A DNA stretch of 64,000 nt from an uncultured Collinsella sp. (GTDB lineage: Bacteria; Actinomycetota; Coriobacteriia; Coriobacteriales; Coriobacteriaceae), in NCBI GenBank assembly GCA_902493375.1, contig CABUPH010000009.1, positions 15,675 through 79,674 of the forward strand, given 5' to 3'. The position numbers and the translations under genes are program-made. The notes below the pieces were generated by a model. The model searched no databases. It was not told the DNA's origin and saw only the letters and a list, made by a program, of their open reading frames with translations. This document shows positions 51,178 through 60,730 of this stretch, in pieces (position 1 is the stretch's first letter; the number at the start of each line of letters is the position of its first letter).

Positions 51178-52338
51178 CTACTCGTGGGTATGGCCTACGT
51201 AGTCTTCATCGATCGTAATCTTGGCAATCGACTTGGGGTATTCCGACTCGACCCGTTGTGCCAGCGCGTGCTTTAAGTCTTCGGCGCTCATCTGCAGATC
51301 CGAGGGGCGCACGCAGTCGAAAATCACATTGGTGTGCGTAGGACCCGGCACACAGCGCAGGTCATGAATCGAGAGGCGACTATCGATCTCCTGAGCCATT
51401 GCGTTGATGTGCAAACGCATGCTCGCCACCTTGGGATCGTCGGTCACGATGGGGTCGTAATGGAGCGTGACAATCATGCCATCTTCGTTCCTAAACGCCT
51501 GCTCAATATTGTCGAGCGTGTCGTGACTTTCCATCGGGCTGGCTTCGGCCGCCATCTCGGCGTGAGCGCTTGCGAACTTCCTGCCCGGGCCGTAGTCGTG
51601 AACCATCAAATCGTGAACGCCCAAAACGCCGGGATAGCTCATGATCTTGTCTCGAATGTGCTTGACCAGCTTAGGATCGGGCGTCTGGCCCAAAAGCGGG
51701 CTCACCGTATCTTGGATAAGCTCAAAACCGCTCCAGCCAATATAGGCGCCAACGGCAAGGCCGACCCATGCGTCAAGATTGATGTGCGTCACCTGCGAAA
51801 CAATTGCGCACGCTAACACGGCGCCCGTGGCAAGGACATCGTTCTTGGAATCCTGCGCGGTCGCATGCAGCGTCTCGGACTCAATGCGATCGCCGAGCTT
51901 TTGGTTGAGGGCCGCCATCCACAGCTTAACAACCATCGAAAGCACTAGAACTGCCACCAGGGCAAGCGAGAACTCGACAGGTTCGGGGTGGATGACGCGC
52001 TCAACCGAGGACTTCACCAGCTCAACGCCAATCAGCAGCACGAGTGCCGCCACGACCAGACCCGAGAGATACTCGTAGCGACCGTGGCCGTAAGGATGCT
52101 CGGGGTCGGCCGGCTTGCTCGCCAGCTTAAAGCCAAGCACGCTCACGATGTTCGAGCTGGCATCAGACAGATTATTCATGGCATCCGCCACGATCGAAAC
52201 CGATCCCGACAGCACACCAATTGCGCCCTTCGCAGCACAAAGCGCCACATTAGCGACAATACACACCATGCCCGCTAACGTGCCCACACGCGCACGATCG
52301 CCCTGTGCGCGCTTAACAATCCACTCGACCATCTGCAT
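51178..52338 (-). CDS. Cation diffusion facilitator (CDF) family metal transporter
   Basis: 386 residues with about six membrane helices in the first 210. The metal site is seen as DAMNNLSDASSNI and HPYGHGRYEYL, and the second HxxxD-like pair as HATAQDSKNDVL. A long cytoplasmic C-terminal domain binds regulatory metal and dimerises. It exports divalent metals such as Zn, Mn or Fe by proton antiport; which metal is unclear. Starts at ATG 52338 or two codons later. Confidence 0.9.
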   Translation of the reverse strand: MQMVEWIVKRAQGDRARVGTLAGMVCIVANVALCAAKGAIGVLSGSVSIVADAMNNLSDASSNIVSVLGFKLASKPADPEHPYGHGRYEYLSGLVVAALVLLIGVELVKSSVERVIHPEPVEFSLALVAVLVLSMVVKLWMAALNQKLGDRIESETLHATAQDSKNDVLATGAVLACAIVSQVTHINLDAWVGLAVGAYIGWSGFELIQDTVSPLLGQTPDPKLVKHIRDKIMSYPGVLGVHDLMVHDYGPGRKFASAHAEMAAEASPMESHDTLDNIEQAFRNEDGMIVTLHYDPIVTDDPKVASMRLHINAMAQEIDSRLSIHDLRCVPGPTHTNVIFDCVRPSDLQMSAEDLKHALAQRVESEYPKSIAKITIDEDYVGHTHE

Positions 52339-52411
52339 CCGCCCCCACGGTACTACTTATATATCTATTGCTCAAACGGATTGTAGTGTAGCCACTTTGC
52401 CCCCTAGATAC

Positions 52412-52445
52412 AAAAAGGCCGCAACCCACACGGGCCACGACCTTG
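52412..52445 (-). terminator. Intrinsic terminator of the EIIC gene
   Basis: On the minus strand, a 13-bp stem AAGGTCGTGGCCC/GGGTTGCGGCCTT with several wobbles and a GTGT loop is followed by TTTTT, about 40 bases past the EIIC stop. Confidence 0.75.
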
Positions 52446-52446
52446 G

Positions 52447-52477
52447 AATGTGACATGCGGGACTGCCCCCCTTGTCA
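52447..52477. repeat. Direct repeat copy 1 flanking the EIIC gene
   Basis: AATGTGACATGCGGGACTGC and the following CCCCCTTGTCA match positions 53713-53741 with small indels. It lies 7 bases beyond the EIIC stop. The repeat itself has TGTGACA/TGTCA-type ends, so it is a short imperfect palindrome. Confidence 0.7.
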
Positions 52478-52483
52478 ATCGAT

Positions 52484-53698
52484 TTATGCGCTTGCCTCGG
52501 CCACGCTCTTAGAGGTTTCGGGCGAATCGGCTCCGTCTTCTGACGCCTGCTCCTTCGTCGGCACCACACCAAAGCAGTAGCTCAGCGCCGCAGACACCGC
52601 AAATGACACACCGCCGGCAGCGCAGCACCACAGCAGGTTCGAGATGCCACCCGTGGCAAAGCCAATGACCATGAGGACATTCGTCATACCGATGGTATAG
52701 GCCGTAACGTGGCCCACGGCCGCAACAAGGCCTCCGACGGCGCCGCCAATGGCCATGCATGTCAGGCACCTGCCATATTTAAAGCCGCAACCGTACAGCG
52801 CCGGCTCGCTTACGCCGCCAAGCACGCCCGAGATAGAATAGCCCAGCATGAGCGCCTTCTCGTCCTTATCCGCAACGCGGAGCGACGCACCAAAGGGCAT
52901 GCCCCAAACGGCGAACGTCGCCATCGTCGCGGCGATCAGAATGCACGAATCCGTTCCCACACTCATAAACTGCGCATAGGCGAGCGATAGGACAACGTTA
53001 CTGACGCCCGCGATCTTTAGGAACTCCCAGCCCGCGGCAAGCCCCATGAGCGTGAGCAGCGACACGATGCCACCGGAATTGCCAAGCATAAACATAAGCT
53101 GGCCCAACAGCATACCCAGATAGCTGCCCGCCGGCGCCGTGATACACAGCGAAACCGGAACCATGACAAGCATGGTTGCAAACGGTACAAAAGAAAACGC
53201 CACAGCCTGAGGGATAGTGCGCTGAAAGAAACGCTCCACCTGCCATAGCACGGGCACCGAGATGAGAACCGGAATAACAGTCGTCGTGTAATCGATGACC
53301 GGCGCAGGAAGCAGACCATACACGGAAGTCATCGATGCCCCCGTCGTCGATGCGGCATCGACGAGCTTAAGCAGATCGGGCGCAATCAATACGCCGCCCA
53401 GCATCATGCCCAGCTGCTCCGAGCAACCGAGCTGGCGGGCGGCCGCCCAACCAAGATAAATGGGCAAAAAGTAGCAGCCGGCGTTATAGAGCCAACTGTA
53501 GAACAGGCGATAGATTTCGGAATCGGCAGACCACAGGCCCAGCATGCCTTCGCCCATAATGACGGCGACGGTGCGGAACAACGCCGCGCAGACAATAAAG
53601 GGCAGCGCCGACATCATGCTTTTGGACAGATAGTCCACTACGGCCATGGCGTTTGATGAAACCGTCGTTGTAAACGAGGTGTTAGAAACTTGTGACAT
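52484..53698 (-). CDS. Stand-alone PTS EIIC (glucoside/sucrose-type) permease domain
   Basis: 404 residues, about ten membrane helices. GVLGGVSEPALYG is the EIIC loop motif of the beta-glucoside/sucrose group. No EIIB or EIIA domain is fused or encoded beside it, so it would need partners encoded elsewhere or act differently. The ATG at 53698 with AAAGG upstream was chosen; the frame extends 100 codons further across the accDA end. The gene is bracketed by two copies of a 30-bp repeat. Confidence 0.82.
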   Translation of the reverse strand: MSQVSNTSFTTTVSSNAMAVVDYLSKSMMSALPFIVCAALFRTVAVIMGEGMLGLWSADSEIYRLFYSWLYNAGCYFLPIYLGWAAARQLGCSEQLGMMLGGVLIAPDLLKLVDAASTTGASMTSVYGLLPAPVIDYTTTVIPVLISVPVLWQVERFFQRTIPQAVAFSFVPFATMLVMVPVSLCITAPAGSYLGMLLGQLMFMLGNSGGIVSLLTLMGLAAGWEFLKIAGVSNVVLSLAYAQFMSVGTDSCILIAATMATFAVWGMPFGASLRVADKDEKALMLGYSISGVLGGVSEPALYGCGFKYGRCLTCMAIGGAVGGLVAAVGHVTAYTIGMTNVLMVIGFATGGISNLLWCCAAGGVSFAVSAALSYCFGVVPTKEQASEDGADSPETSKSVAEASA

Positions 53699-53712
53699 GG
53701 AACGCCTTTCCC

Positions 53713-53741
53713 AATGTGACATGCGGACTGCCCCTTTGTCA
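53713..53741. repeat. Direct repeat copy 2 flanking the EIIC gene, containing the accDA stop codon
   Basis: AATGTGACATGCGGACTGCC and CCTTTGTCA match the copy at 52447-52477. The accDA stop codon TGA lies at the edge of this repeat, so the end of accDA has been shaped by it. Confidence 0.7.
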
Positions 53742-55463
53742 CATCGTGCGGTATCGACCGATTGCGCGGTACTTTTCGTAGCGGAGGTTTGTGAGGGTCG
53801 CATCGTCGAGCTGCCCAAGCGTATCGAAGGCATCAAATGCCGAGGACATGACGGCACCGGCGATCTCCTCATGCGACAGGCCCCTATCGTCAACGATGCC
53901 GTCGATGATACCGAGTGCCAACAGATCGGGGGCCGTGAGCTTAAGCGCCTCGGCGGCCTCATTCGCGCGCTCGGTATCCTTCCACAGGATCGACGCACAG
54001 GCCTCGGGACTCACGACCGAATAGGCCGAGCTCGAGAGCATCAGGATGCGGTCGGCCACGGACAGCGCCAGCGCGCCACCAGAGCCGCCCTCGCCTGTCA
54101 CCACCGAGACAATCGGCGTCTTAAGGCCGCTCATCTCCATGAGATTCTGGGCAATCGCCTCGCCCTGACCGCGCTCCTCGGCACCGATGCCGCAAAACGC
54201 GCCCGAAGTATCGACCAGGCACAGAACCGGTCGACCAAACTTTTCGGCCTGGCGCATAAGGCGACGCGCTTTGCGGTAGCCCTCGGGATGCGCCATGCCA
54301 AAGTTGCGGCGCATACGCTCTTTGGTCGTGGTGCCGCGCTCGATGGCGATAACCGTCACGGGTCGCCCGTCCTTCCAGCCAATGCCAGCCACCACGGCAG
54401 CATCGTCGCCAAAGTAACGGTCGCCGTGCAACTCCACAAATCCATCCAGGCCCAGCGAGATCATCTCACCCGCCGTGGCGCGATCTGCCGAGCGGGTCTG
54501 CTTGACAATCTCAAGCGCGGTTTTTGGCGCGGCCGAGCGCTTGAACAAATGTCCCAGCTTTTTGCCGCGGCGGCCCGTATGCACGATCTCATGCGGTGCC
54601 CCCAGGCCGGGCGCGTGCCCTTCGTGCAGCGCCAGCAGCTCGCCTACCGTGAGCGCAATCTCGCCACGCGGAACGACGGCATCGCAAAAGCCGTGCTCCA
54701 GCAAAAACTCGGAGCGCTGGAACCCCTTGGGCAAGCGCTTATGCATGTTCTGCTCGATCACGCGCGGGCCGGCAAATGCCGTCAGGGCATCGGGCTCGGC
54801 CAGGATAATGTCGCCCTCCATGGCAAAACTCGCGGTTACGCCTCCGGTCGTGGGGTCAGTGAGCACCGTGATGTACAGGCCGCCCGCCTCGCTGTGGCGC
54901 CTAACCGCCGCGGAGATCTTGGCCATCTGCATAAGCGATGTCACGCCCTCTTGCATGCGCGCACCGCCCGAAACGGTAAAGCCGACAACCGGCAATCCCA
55001 GCTCGGTCGCACGCTCAAATGTGCGACAGATCTTCTCGCCCACCACGGAACCCATCGAGCCCATCATAAAGTTGGCGTCCATAAAGAAGAGCGCCGTATC
55101 GCAACCGCAGATTTTGCCTCTGCCGCACACAACGGCATCGCGCTCGCCCGAACGCTCGCTCACGCTCTTGAGCTTGTCGGCATAGCCGGGAAACAAGAGG
55201 AAATCCTCCGACGCCAGATTGGCATCCCATTCCTCAAACGTGCCCTCGTCGACCGTCATGCGCATACGGTCGCGCCCGCTCACGCGAAAGTGCTTGCCGC
55301 AACGAGGGCAGACCTCGAGGTTGTCGTGCAGGCGCGCCTCATCGATCACACGGCGGCACTCCGGGCACTTGATAAACACGTGGCGCGCGGGAAACTCGGC
55401 GCACGACTCGGTCATCGGCCCCTCGAGGACGTTGACCGTCTTCGCTTTTCTATTCATCAGCAT
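53739..55463 (-). CDS. accDA: Fused acetyl-CoA carboxylase carboxyltransferase, beta-alpha (AccDA)
   Basis: 574 residues carrying both carboxyltransferase subunits in one chain. The N-terminal AccD half starts with a zinc ribbon (CPEC and CPRC) and has GSMGSVVGEKI and FTVSGGARMQEG. The C-terminal AccA half has LVDTSGAFCGIGAEERGQGEAIA and EGGSGGALAL. It moves CO2 from carboxybiotin to acetyl-CoA, giving malonyl-CoA. It overlaps the accC stop by 14 bases; a second in-frame ATG at 55457 is also possible. The separate two-subunit form is more usual in E. coli. Confidence 0.95.
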   Translation of the reverse strand: MLMNRKAKTVNVLEGPMTESCAEFPARHVFIKCPECRRVIDEARLHDNLEVCPRCGKHFRVSGRDRMRMTVDEGTFEEWDANLASEDFLLFPGYADKLKSVSERSGERDAVVCGRGKICGCDTALFFMDANFMMGSMGSVVGEKICRTFERATELGLPVVGFTVSGGARMQEGVTSLMQMAKISAAVRRHSEAGGLYITVLTDPTTGGVTASFAMEGDIILAEPDALTAFAGPRVIEQNMHKRLPKGFQRSEFLLEHGFCDAVVPRGEIALTVGELLALHEGHAPGLGAPHEIVHTGRRGKKLGHLFKRSAAPKTALEIVKQTRSADRATAGEMISLGLDGFVELHGDRYFGDDAAVVAGIGWKDGRPVTVIAIERGTTTKERMRRNFGMAHPEGYRKARRLMRQAEKFGRPVLCLVDTSGAFCGIGAEERGQGEAIAQNLMEMSGLKTPIVSVVTGEGGSGGALALSVADRILMLSSSAYSVVSPEACASILWKDTERANEAAEALKLTAPDLLALGIIDGIVDDRGLSHEEIAGAVMSSAFDAFDTLGQLDDATLTNLRYEKYRAIGRYRTM

Positions 55464-56793
55464 AGAGATGCCCCATCAGATCGGTGTGGTACATGCCCGA
55501 CAAGAACTCGTCGTTTGCCAGCACGTCGAGCTGAAGCTCGCTGTTTTCGCTCACGCCCTCGATCACGAGCTCGCCCAGGGCCGAGCGCATCTTGCGAATG
55601 GCGCCGTCACGCGTGGGCGCACACACGATGAGCTTGCCGAGCATGGAGTCGTAGTACGGCGGAACGTTCGCACCGGTAAACATGGCGGAATCCCAGCGCA
55701 CGCGCGGACCGCCCGGCACACGCAACGCGATGACCGTTCCGCATGACGGCAGAAAGTCCGGCGTTTCGGCATTGATGCGGCACTCCATGGCGTGGTTGCG
55801 GACCGGCATGTCCTCCTGCTCAAAGGGCAGAGGCTGGCCGGCCGCCACGCGCAGCTGCCACTTGACCAAGTCGGTATCGGTCACAAACTCCGTAACCGGA
55901 TGCTCCACCTGCAAGCGCGTGTTCATTTCCATAAAGTAGAAATTGCCGTCGTCCGAATACAGGAACTCGATGGTACCGGCTCCTTCGTAGCCGACGGCAC
56001 GAGCCAGGTCACGCGCTGCCTTGTGCATGCGAGCACGAATGTCGTCGTGTCCGTCGAGGCACGGCGCGGGGCTCTCCTCGATTAGCTTTTGGTTGCGGCG
56101 CTGCACCGAGCACTCGCGCTCGCCGAGCGAAAACACATGGCCCTGCTTATCGGCCATAATCTGCACCTCGACATGGTGCGCCGGCGCGACGAACTTCTCC
56201 ATGTAGCACTCGCCGTCGCCAAAGACGGCCTCGCCCTCGGCACGCGCCTCGATGAACGCCTTTGCCGCATCTTCCACGCGCTCGACCTTGCGAATACCGC
56301 GACCGCCGCCACCTGCACGCGCCTTGATGAGCACGGGACAGCCAATGCGCTCGGCCTCGGCCGTCGCCTCCTCGGGGCTTTTGAGCAAATCGCAACCCGG
56401 TACGATGGGCACGCCCGCGGCGGCAGCCGTTCGACGTGCGGCATCTTTGTCGCCCATGCTGTCGATGACCTCGGCCGAGGGACCGACAAACGCCAGGCCA
56501 TACTTGTCGCAGTCGCGCACGAAGCTCGCCTTCTCGGAGAAAAAGCCATAGCCGGGATGAATTGCCTTAGCTCCCGACTTTACGGCACAGGTGAGCACGG
56601 CATCGTCGTTGAGGTAGCTCTCGGCAAGACGCGGGCCGCCGATGCAATACGCCTCGTCGGCAAGCTGCACGTGTAGCGCGTCCGCATCGGCCGTGGAATA
56701 AACGGCGACGGTCTTGATGCCCATATCGCGGCACGCGCGGATAACACGGACCGCGACTTCGCCGCGGTTGGCGATGAGCACTTTGTCGAACAT
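55450..56793 (-). CDS. accC: Biotin carboxylase AccC
   Basis: 447 residues, ATP-grasp enzyme that carboxylates biotin on AccB. MFDKVLIANRGEVAVRVIRA opens the protein, the ATP loop is KARAGGGGRGIRKV and the C-terminal active site has FMEMNTRLQVEHPVTE. The ATG at 56793 with AGGAAGG upstream was chosen; 73 upstream codons in frame overlap fabZ and look spurious. Confidence 0.97.
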   Translation of the reverse strand: MFDKVLIANRGEVAVRVIRACRDMGIKTVAVYSTADADALHVQLADEAYCIGGPRLAESYLNDDAVLTCAVKSGAKAIHPGYGFFSEKASFVRDCDKYGLAFVGPSAEVIDSMGDKDAARRTAAAAGVPIVPGCDLLKSPEEATAEAERIGCPVLIKARAGGGGRGIRKVERVEDAAKAFIEARAEGEAVFGDGECYMEKFVAPAHHVEVQIMADKQGHVFSLGERECSVQRRNQKLIEESPAPCLDGHDDIRARMHKAARDLARAVGYEGAGTIEFLYSDDGNFYFMEMNTRLQVEHPVTEFVTDTDLVKWQLRVAAGQPLPFEQEDMPVRNHAMECRINAETPDFLPSCGTVIALRVPGGPRVRWDSAMFTGANVPPYYDSMLGKLIVCAPTRDGAIRKMRSALGELVIEGVSENSELQLDVLANDEFLSGMYHTDLMGHLYADE

Positions 56794-56803
56794 GAAGCCT
56801 TCC

Positions 56804-57226
56804 TTAACTTTCGTGCATGAGTGCAAAAGACATATCGGCGCGGCAGCAAACCTCACCGTTGACGCTCGCAGTACCCGTCGCAAAGCGGAACGGTCCGCGC
56901 GCACGCGTGATGGAGCACACCAGATCCACCGTGTCGCCCGGGCGCACCGGGCGCTTAAAGCGCACCTTGTCCAGACTCGTGTAGAACGGCGTCGCGCCGC
57001 GCGCCTCCTCATCGCCCATCAGCAGCACGCAGCAGTTCTGGGCGAGCATCTCGCACTGAATCACGCCGGGGACGACCGGGTTTCCCGGAAAATGCCCCTG
57101 CAAAAAGTACTCGTCGCCCGTGATCGTGATCTTGCCGTGGGCCTCGTCGCCCACCAGCTCGGCCTCGTCGAGCAAAAGCATCGGTTCGCGATGCGGCAAC
57201 AGTTCTTTAAGCTCTTCTTTGTTCAT
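56804..57226 (-). CDS. fabZ: 3-hydroxyacyl-ACP dehydratase FabZ
   Basis: 140 residues, hot-dog fold. Catalytic His45 and Glu59 lie in LQGHFPGNPVVPGVIQCE. Dehydrates 3-hydroxyacyl-ACP to trans-2-enoyl-ACP. A GTG three codons earlier directly follows the accB stop; the ATG at 57226 gives the usual N-terminus. Located between accB and accC, as in many Gram-positive clusters. Confidence 0.95.
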   Translation of the reverse strand: MNKEELKELLPHREPMLLLDEAELVGDEAHGKITITGDEYFLQGHFPGNPVVPGVIQCEMLAQNCCVLLMGDEEARGATPFYTSLDKVRFKRPVRPGDTVDLVCSITRARGPFRFATGTASVNGEVCCRADMSFALMHES

Positions 57227-57235
57227 GGATATCAC

Positions 57236-57709
57236 CTATCCGATCCTCATGAGGCAGCTGCCAAACTCCACGAGGTCGCCGTCGGCCACGCAGATCTCAA
57301 GCACCTCGCCGTCTGCCTCGGCCGTCACCTCGTTGAGAACCTTCATGGCCTCGATGATGCAGAGGGTCTCGCCGGCCTTGACCTTGGAGCCCACGTGCAC
57401 AAACGGCTCGTCGCCCGGCGCCGGGGCAGCATAGAAAACGCCGACCATGGGAGCGGTCACCTCGGTGCCCTTGGGCTCCGGTGCGGCGGCAGGTGTCTGC
57501 GCGGCGGGCTCCGGTGCGGCAGGCGCGACTGTGGGAGCTGCAACTGGAGCGGCCATAGCGCTCGGCATGGGCATGGGCACGGCAACCGGCTGTGCGGCGC
57601 TCGCGCGCTCGAGTTCGACCGCGGTGCCATCGGGCTCCTCAACGCGTACGCGCGTGAGGCCGCGGTCCTCCATAACATCAGCTATCTCGGCAAGTCTTTT
57701 GGAATCCAT
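57236..57709 (-). CDS. accB: Biotin carboxyl carrier protein AccB
   Basis: 157 residues. Biotin attachment at Lys123 in IIEAMKVLNEV; an Ala/Pro-rich flexible linker runs from about 38 to 80. The N-terminal segment is short. It is biotinylated by BirA, which is encoded nearby at 63090. Confidence 0.95.
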   Translation of the reverse strand: MDSKRLAEIADVMEDRGLTRVRVEEPDGTAVELERASAAQPVAVPMPMPSAMAAPVAAPTVAPAAPEPAAQTPAAAPEPKGTEVTAPMVGVFYAAPAPGDEPFVHVGSKVKAGETLCIIEAMKVLNEVTAEADGEVLEICVADGDLVEFGSCLMRIG

Positions 57710-57712
57710 GCT

Positions 57713-58960
57713 CTAGCTCCTCGTATATCTACGCAGCGCGATGGCGGCGTTGTGTCCGCCAAAGCCCAGGTTGGTCGAAAGCGCCCAGGTAAGGTCGGCG
57801 CGAACCGCGCGATTCGGCGTGTAGCCAAGATCGCAGGCGGGATCGGGCGTGTGGTAGTTAATGGTCGGCGGCACCACGCCCTGCTCGAGCGCCATGGCGC
57901 AGGCCATGACCTCGATGGCGCCCGTGGCACCGATCATGTGGCCGGTCATCGACTTGGTCGACGAGACGTGCGCGGCGCGCGCTGCATCCTCGCCGAGCGC
58001 TCGCTTGATGCCCGCCGTCTCGGACGAATCGTTGAGTTTGGTCGAGGTGCCGTGAGCGTTGATGTAGAGGCCCTCGGAAGGCTTGACGTCGCCCTCGGCC
58101 ACCGCCAGCGATATTGCACGGGCGATACCCGCCGCGTCCGGGTCGGGACTCGTGATGTGGTAGGCGTCATCGGTGTTGCCGTATCCCACGACCTCGGCAT
58201 AAATGTGCGCACCGCGCGCCTGCGCATGCTCCATGCTCTCGAGTATCAGCACGCAGGCACCCTCGCCCATCACAAAGCCGTCGCGGTCTGCATCGAACGG
58301 GCGGCAAGCCGTCGCGGGATCGGGGTTGGTGGTCAATGCGCGGCAGGACGTAAAGCCCGCAACGGCATCGGGGATAATGGCCGCCTCGGCGCCGCCCGCG
58401 AGGATCGCGTCGGCATAGCCGTGCTTGATGGCACGGAACGCCTCGCCCACCGCATGGGCCGAGGTTGCGCACGCGGTCACCACGGGCAGGGTCGGGCCCT
58501 TTGCCTTGTGGCGGATTGCAATATTGCCCGATGCCATGTTGGGGATCATCATCGCGATCATATAGGGCGATGCGCGGCGGGGCCCACGGTCGGCAATCGT
58601 ATGGACGTTGTCGACGAGCGTCGTCATGCCGCCCACGCCCGAGCCCACGTAGACGCCCAGCCGCTCGCGATCGATGGCGCCTTCGACATCAAAGCCCGCA
58701 TCGTGCATTGCCTCGTCCGACGCCGCCATCGCAAACTGAACGCAGGGGTCCAGGTGCTTGGCGTCACGCTTGCCAAAGTACTCGTTGCCGTCAAAGCCCT
58801 TGACCTCGGCTGCCACCTTGACGGCAAACGCATCGGTATCGAAGTGCGTGATCGGGCCGATGCCGCACGTGCCGGCGCACATGGCCGCCCAGGTGGCAAG
58901 CGCGGTGTTGCCGAGCGGTGATACGGCACCGATGCCGGTGATTGCAACTCTCTGTTCCAT
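57713..58960 (-). CDS. fabF: 3-oxoacyl-ACP synthase II FabF
   Basis: 415 residues, elongating condensing enzyme. The active-site Cys is in VTACATSAHAVGEAF, and the two His residues are in NAHGTSTKLNDS and SSTKSMTGHMIGATG. The ATG at 58960 has AGGAG six bases before it; an ATG one codon earlier is possible. Three bases upstream of accB. Confidence 0.95.
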   Translation of the reverse strand: MEQRVAITGIGAVSPLGNTALATWAAMCAGTCGIGPITHFDTDAFAVKVAAEVKGFDGNEYFGKRDAKHLDPCVQFAMAASDEAMHDAGFDVEGAIDRERLGVYVGSGVGGMTTLVDNVHTIADRGPRRASPYMIAMMIPNMASGNIAIRHKAKGPTLPVVTACATSAHAVGEAFRAIKHGYADAILAGGAEAAIIPDAVAGFTSCRALTTNPDPATACRPFDADRDGFVMGEGACVLILESMEHAQARGAHIYAEVVGYGNTDDAYHITSPDPDAAGIARAISLAVAEGDVKPSEGLYINAHGTSTKLNDSSETAGIKRALGEDAARAAHVSSTKSMTGHMIGATGAIEVMACAMALEQGVVPPTINYHTPDPACDLGYTPNRAVRADLTWALSTNLGFGGHNAAIALRRYTRS

Positions 58961-58999
58961 CATGGTCTCCTCATCCAAGCCGTTCTTCGGCCCTGGTTT

Positions 59000-59773
59000 C
59001 TACATCGCCATTCCGCCGTCGACGCGTACGACCTCGCCCGTAATGTAGGCAGCCGCATCGCTCGCCAGAAAGCGCACTACGCCGGCCACCTCCTCGGGGC
59101 GCGCCATGCGCTTGAGGGGAATCTGCTCCTCGGTTGCCGCACGAACCTTCTCCGAGAGCTTTGCCGTCATATCCGTCTCGACAAACCCGGGGGCAACCGC
59201 GTTCACTCGTACGCCGCGGGGCGCAAGCTCGCGCGCCACCGCCTTGGTCAGGCCGATCACGCCCGCCTTGGAGGCAGCGTAGTTGGCTTGCCCGGCATTG
59301 CCCATCAGGCCCACGACCGAGCTCATGTTGACGACGCAGCCGCCGCGCTGGCGCATAAAGGTCTTGGTGAGCGCGCGCGTCGTGTTAAACGTTCCCTTGA
59401 GATTGACATCGAGTACGCGATCGAAGGCGTCATCGCCCATGCGCATGAGCAGGCCATCGTGGGTGATGCCAGCGTTGTTGACGAGCGCCCAAATGGAGCC
59501 AAAGTCGTTGAGGACCGCTTCCACGCACGCGTTGACGGCAGCGGGGTCGGCCACATCGCATTGATACGCGCGTGCCGCGGCGCCAGCCGCCTCGCAGGCC
59601 TCGCACGTCTCGCGCGCCGCATCGACGCTGCCGGCATAGACGACGGCGATATTAAAGCCGTCCTCCGCCAGACCGACAGCGCAGGCGCGGCCGATACCAC
59701 GCGAGCCGCCCGTGACCAGTGCCACGCGACGTGAGTCGTTGCGCTCGAGCGTGCCGTTGTTCAAGTTGCCCAT
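59000..59773 (-). CDS. fabG: 3-oxoacyl-ACP reductase FabG
   Basis: 257 residues, short-chain dehydrogenase. NADP motif TGGSRGIGRACAVGLA, catalytic Ser in VNMSSVVGLMGNAG and YxxxK in NYAASKAGVIG. Reduces 3-oxoacyl-ACP. ATG after AAAGGAATG. Confidence 0.96.
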   Translation of the reverse strand: MGNLNNGTLERNDSRRVALVTGGSRGIGRACAVGLAEDGFNIAVVYAGSVDAARETCEACEAAGAAARAYQCDVADPAAVNACVEAVLNDFGSIWALVNNAGITHDGLLMRMGDDAFDRVLDVNLKGTFNTTRALTKTFMRQRGGCVVNMSSVVGLMGNAGQANYAASKAGVIGLTKAVARELAPRGVRVNAVAPGFVETDMTAKLSEKVRAATEEQIPLKRMARPEEVAGVVRFLASDAAAYITGEVVRVDGGMAM

Positions 59774-59803
59774 GTCATTCCTTTCGGGTTACAGCCCTAT
59801 GGA

Positions 59804-60730
59804 CTATGCGAGCTCGTCGGCAATAGCTGCGACCTGCTCGGCCGTTTCGCACGAATACACGCGAACGTCGCTCAGCGTACGCTTGACCAGGCCCGACAGC
59901 GTTTTGCCAGGTCCGACCTCAATAAACGTATCGATGCCCTGATCCTGCAGAGCGTGCAGCGTGTCGACCCAGCGAACGGCATGACTCACCTGGTTGGCCA
60001 AGACATCCGATGCCGCTCGCGGGTCCGCCGGATAGGGCGCCGCCGTCATGTTTGCCATGACCGGAATCAGCAGCGGAGACGGCGCGTGGCCGGCTTGGAT
60101 ATACGTCGCCAGCCCCTCAGTCGCCTCTGCCATATAGGGGCTATGGAATGCACCTGACACCGCGACTTTCATAGCGCGGCCGCCAGCCTCTTTTACTAGG
60201 ACGTCGAGCTCCTGCAGCGCCTCGGACGCTCCGGCCACAACCGTCTGCTGCGGACTGTTGTAGTTGACCGGCCAGCAGTCCTCGCCGGCCTGTTTTGCCA
60301 GGCCCTCGACTTGCACCGCATCGAGCTTGATGACGGCGCGCATGCCGCCCGGATGGCGCTCGGCAGCCGCGGCCATCAGCGCCGCGCGCTCGCACACGAG
60401 CTCAAAGCCCGCTCGCGTATCGAATGCCCCCGCAAAGGTGAGCGCGGCGACCTCGCCCAGCGAGAATCCCGCACAGGCGGCAGGCACCACGTCGCGCTCA
60501 CGCAGGGCGGTAGCCGCTGCCAGGTCGTGAACGAACACGCACGGCTGCGTGTTCTCGGTCTGCGAGAGCTCCTCCTTGGAGGCGCTCCGGCACTGCTCGC
60601 TGGTCCCCGGGCGCACCTCGTCGGCAATGGCGAACACCTCGGCGGCCGCCGGCGATGCCTCGATCAGGTCGACGCCCATCGCGGGGTGTTGGGCACCCTG
60701 GCCGGCAAACAGAAACGCTATGCTACCCAT
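59804..60730 (-). CDS. fabD: Malonyl-CoA:ACP transacylase FabD
   Basis: 308 residues. FLFAGQGAQHPAMG near the N-terminus, the nucleophile Ser in AGFSLGEVAAL and the catalytic His in SGAFHSPYM. Loads malonate onto ACP. The ATG at 60730 overlaps the fabK 3' end by 13 bases, so the pair is coupled. Confidence 0.95.
   Translation of the reverse strand: MGSIAFLFAGQGAQHPAMGVDLIEASPAAAEVFAIADEVRPGTSEQCRSASKEELSQTENTQPCVFVHDLAAATALRERDVVPAACAGFSLGEVAALTFAGAFDTRAGFELVCERAALMAAAAERHPGGMRAVIKLDAVQVEGLAKQAGEDCWPVNYNSPQQTVVAGASEALQELDVLVKEAGGRAMKVAVSGAFHSPYMAEATEGLATYIQAGHAPSPLLIPVMANMTAAPYPADPRAASDVLANQVSHAVRWVDTLHALQDQGIDTFIEVGPGKTLSGLVKRTLSDVRVYSCETAEQVAAIADELA

Noticed and set aside
55450..57012. Longer accC start at 57012
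   Set aside because: The extra 73 codons run antisense-like through fabZ with Arg-rich sequence; the ATG at 56793 has a strong ribosome site and the canonical AccC N-terminus.
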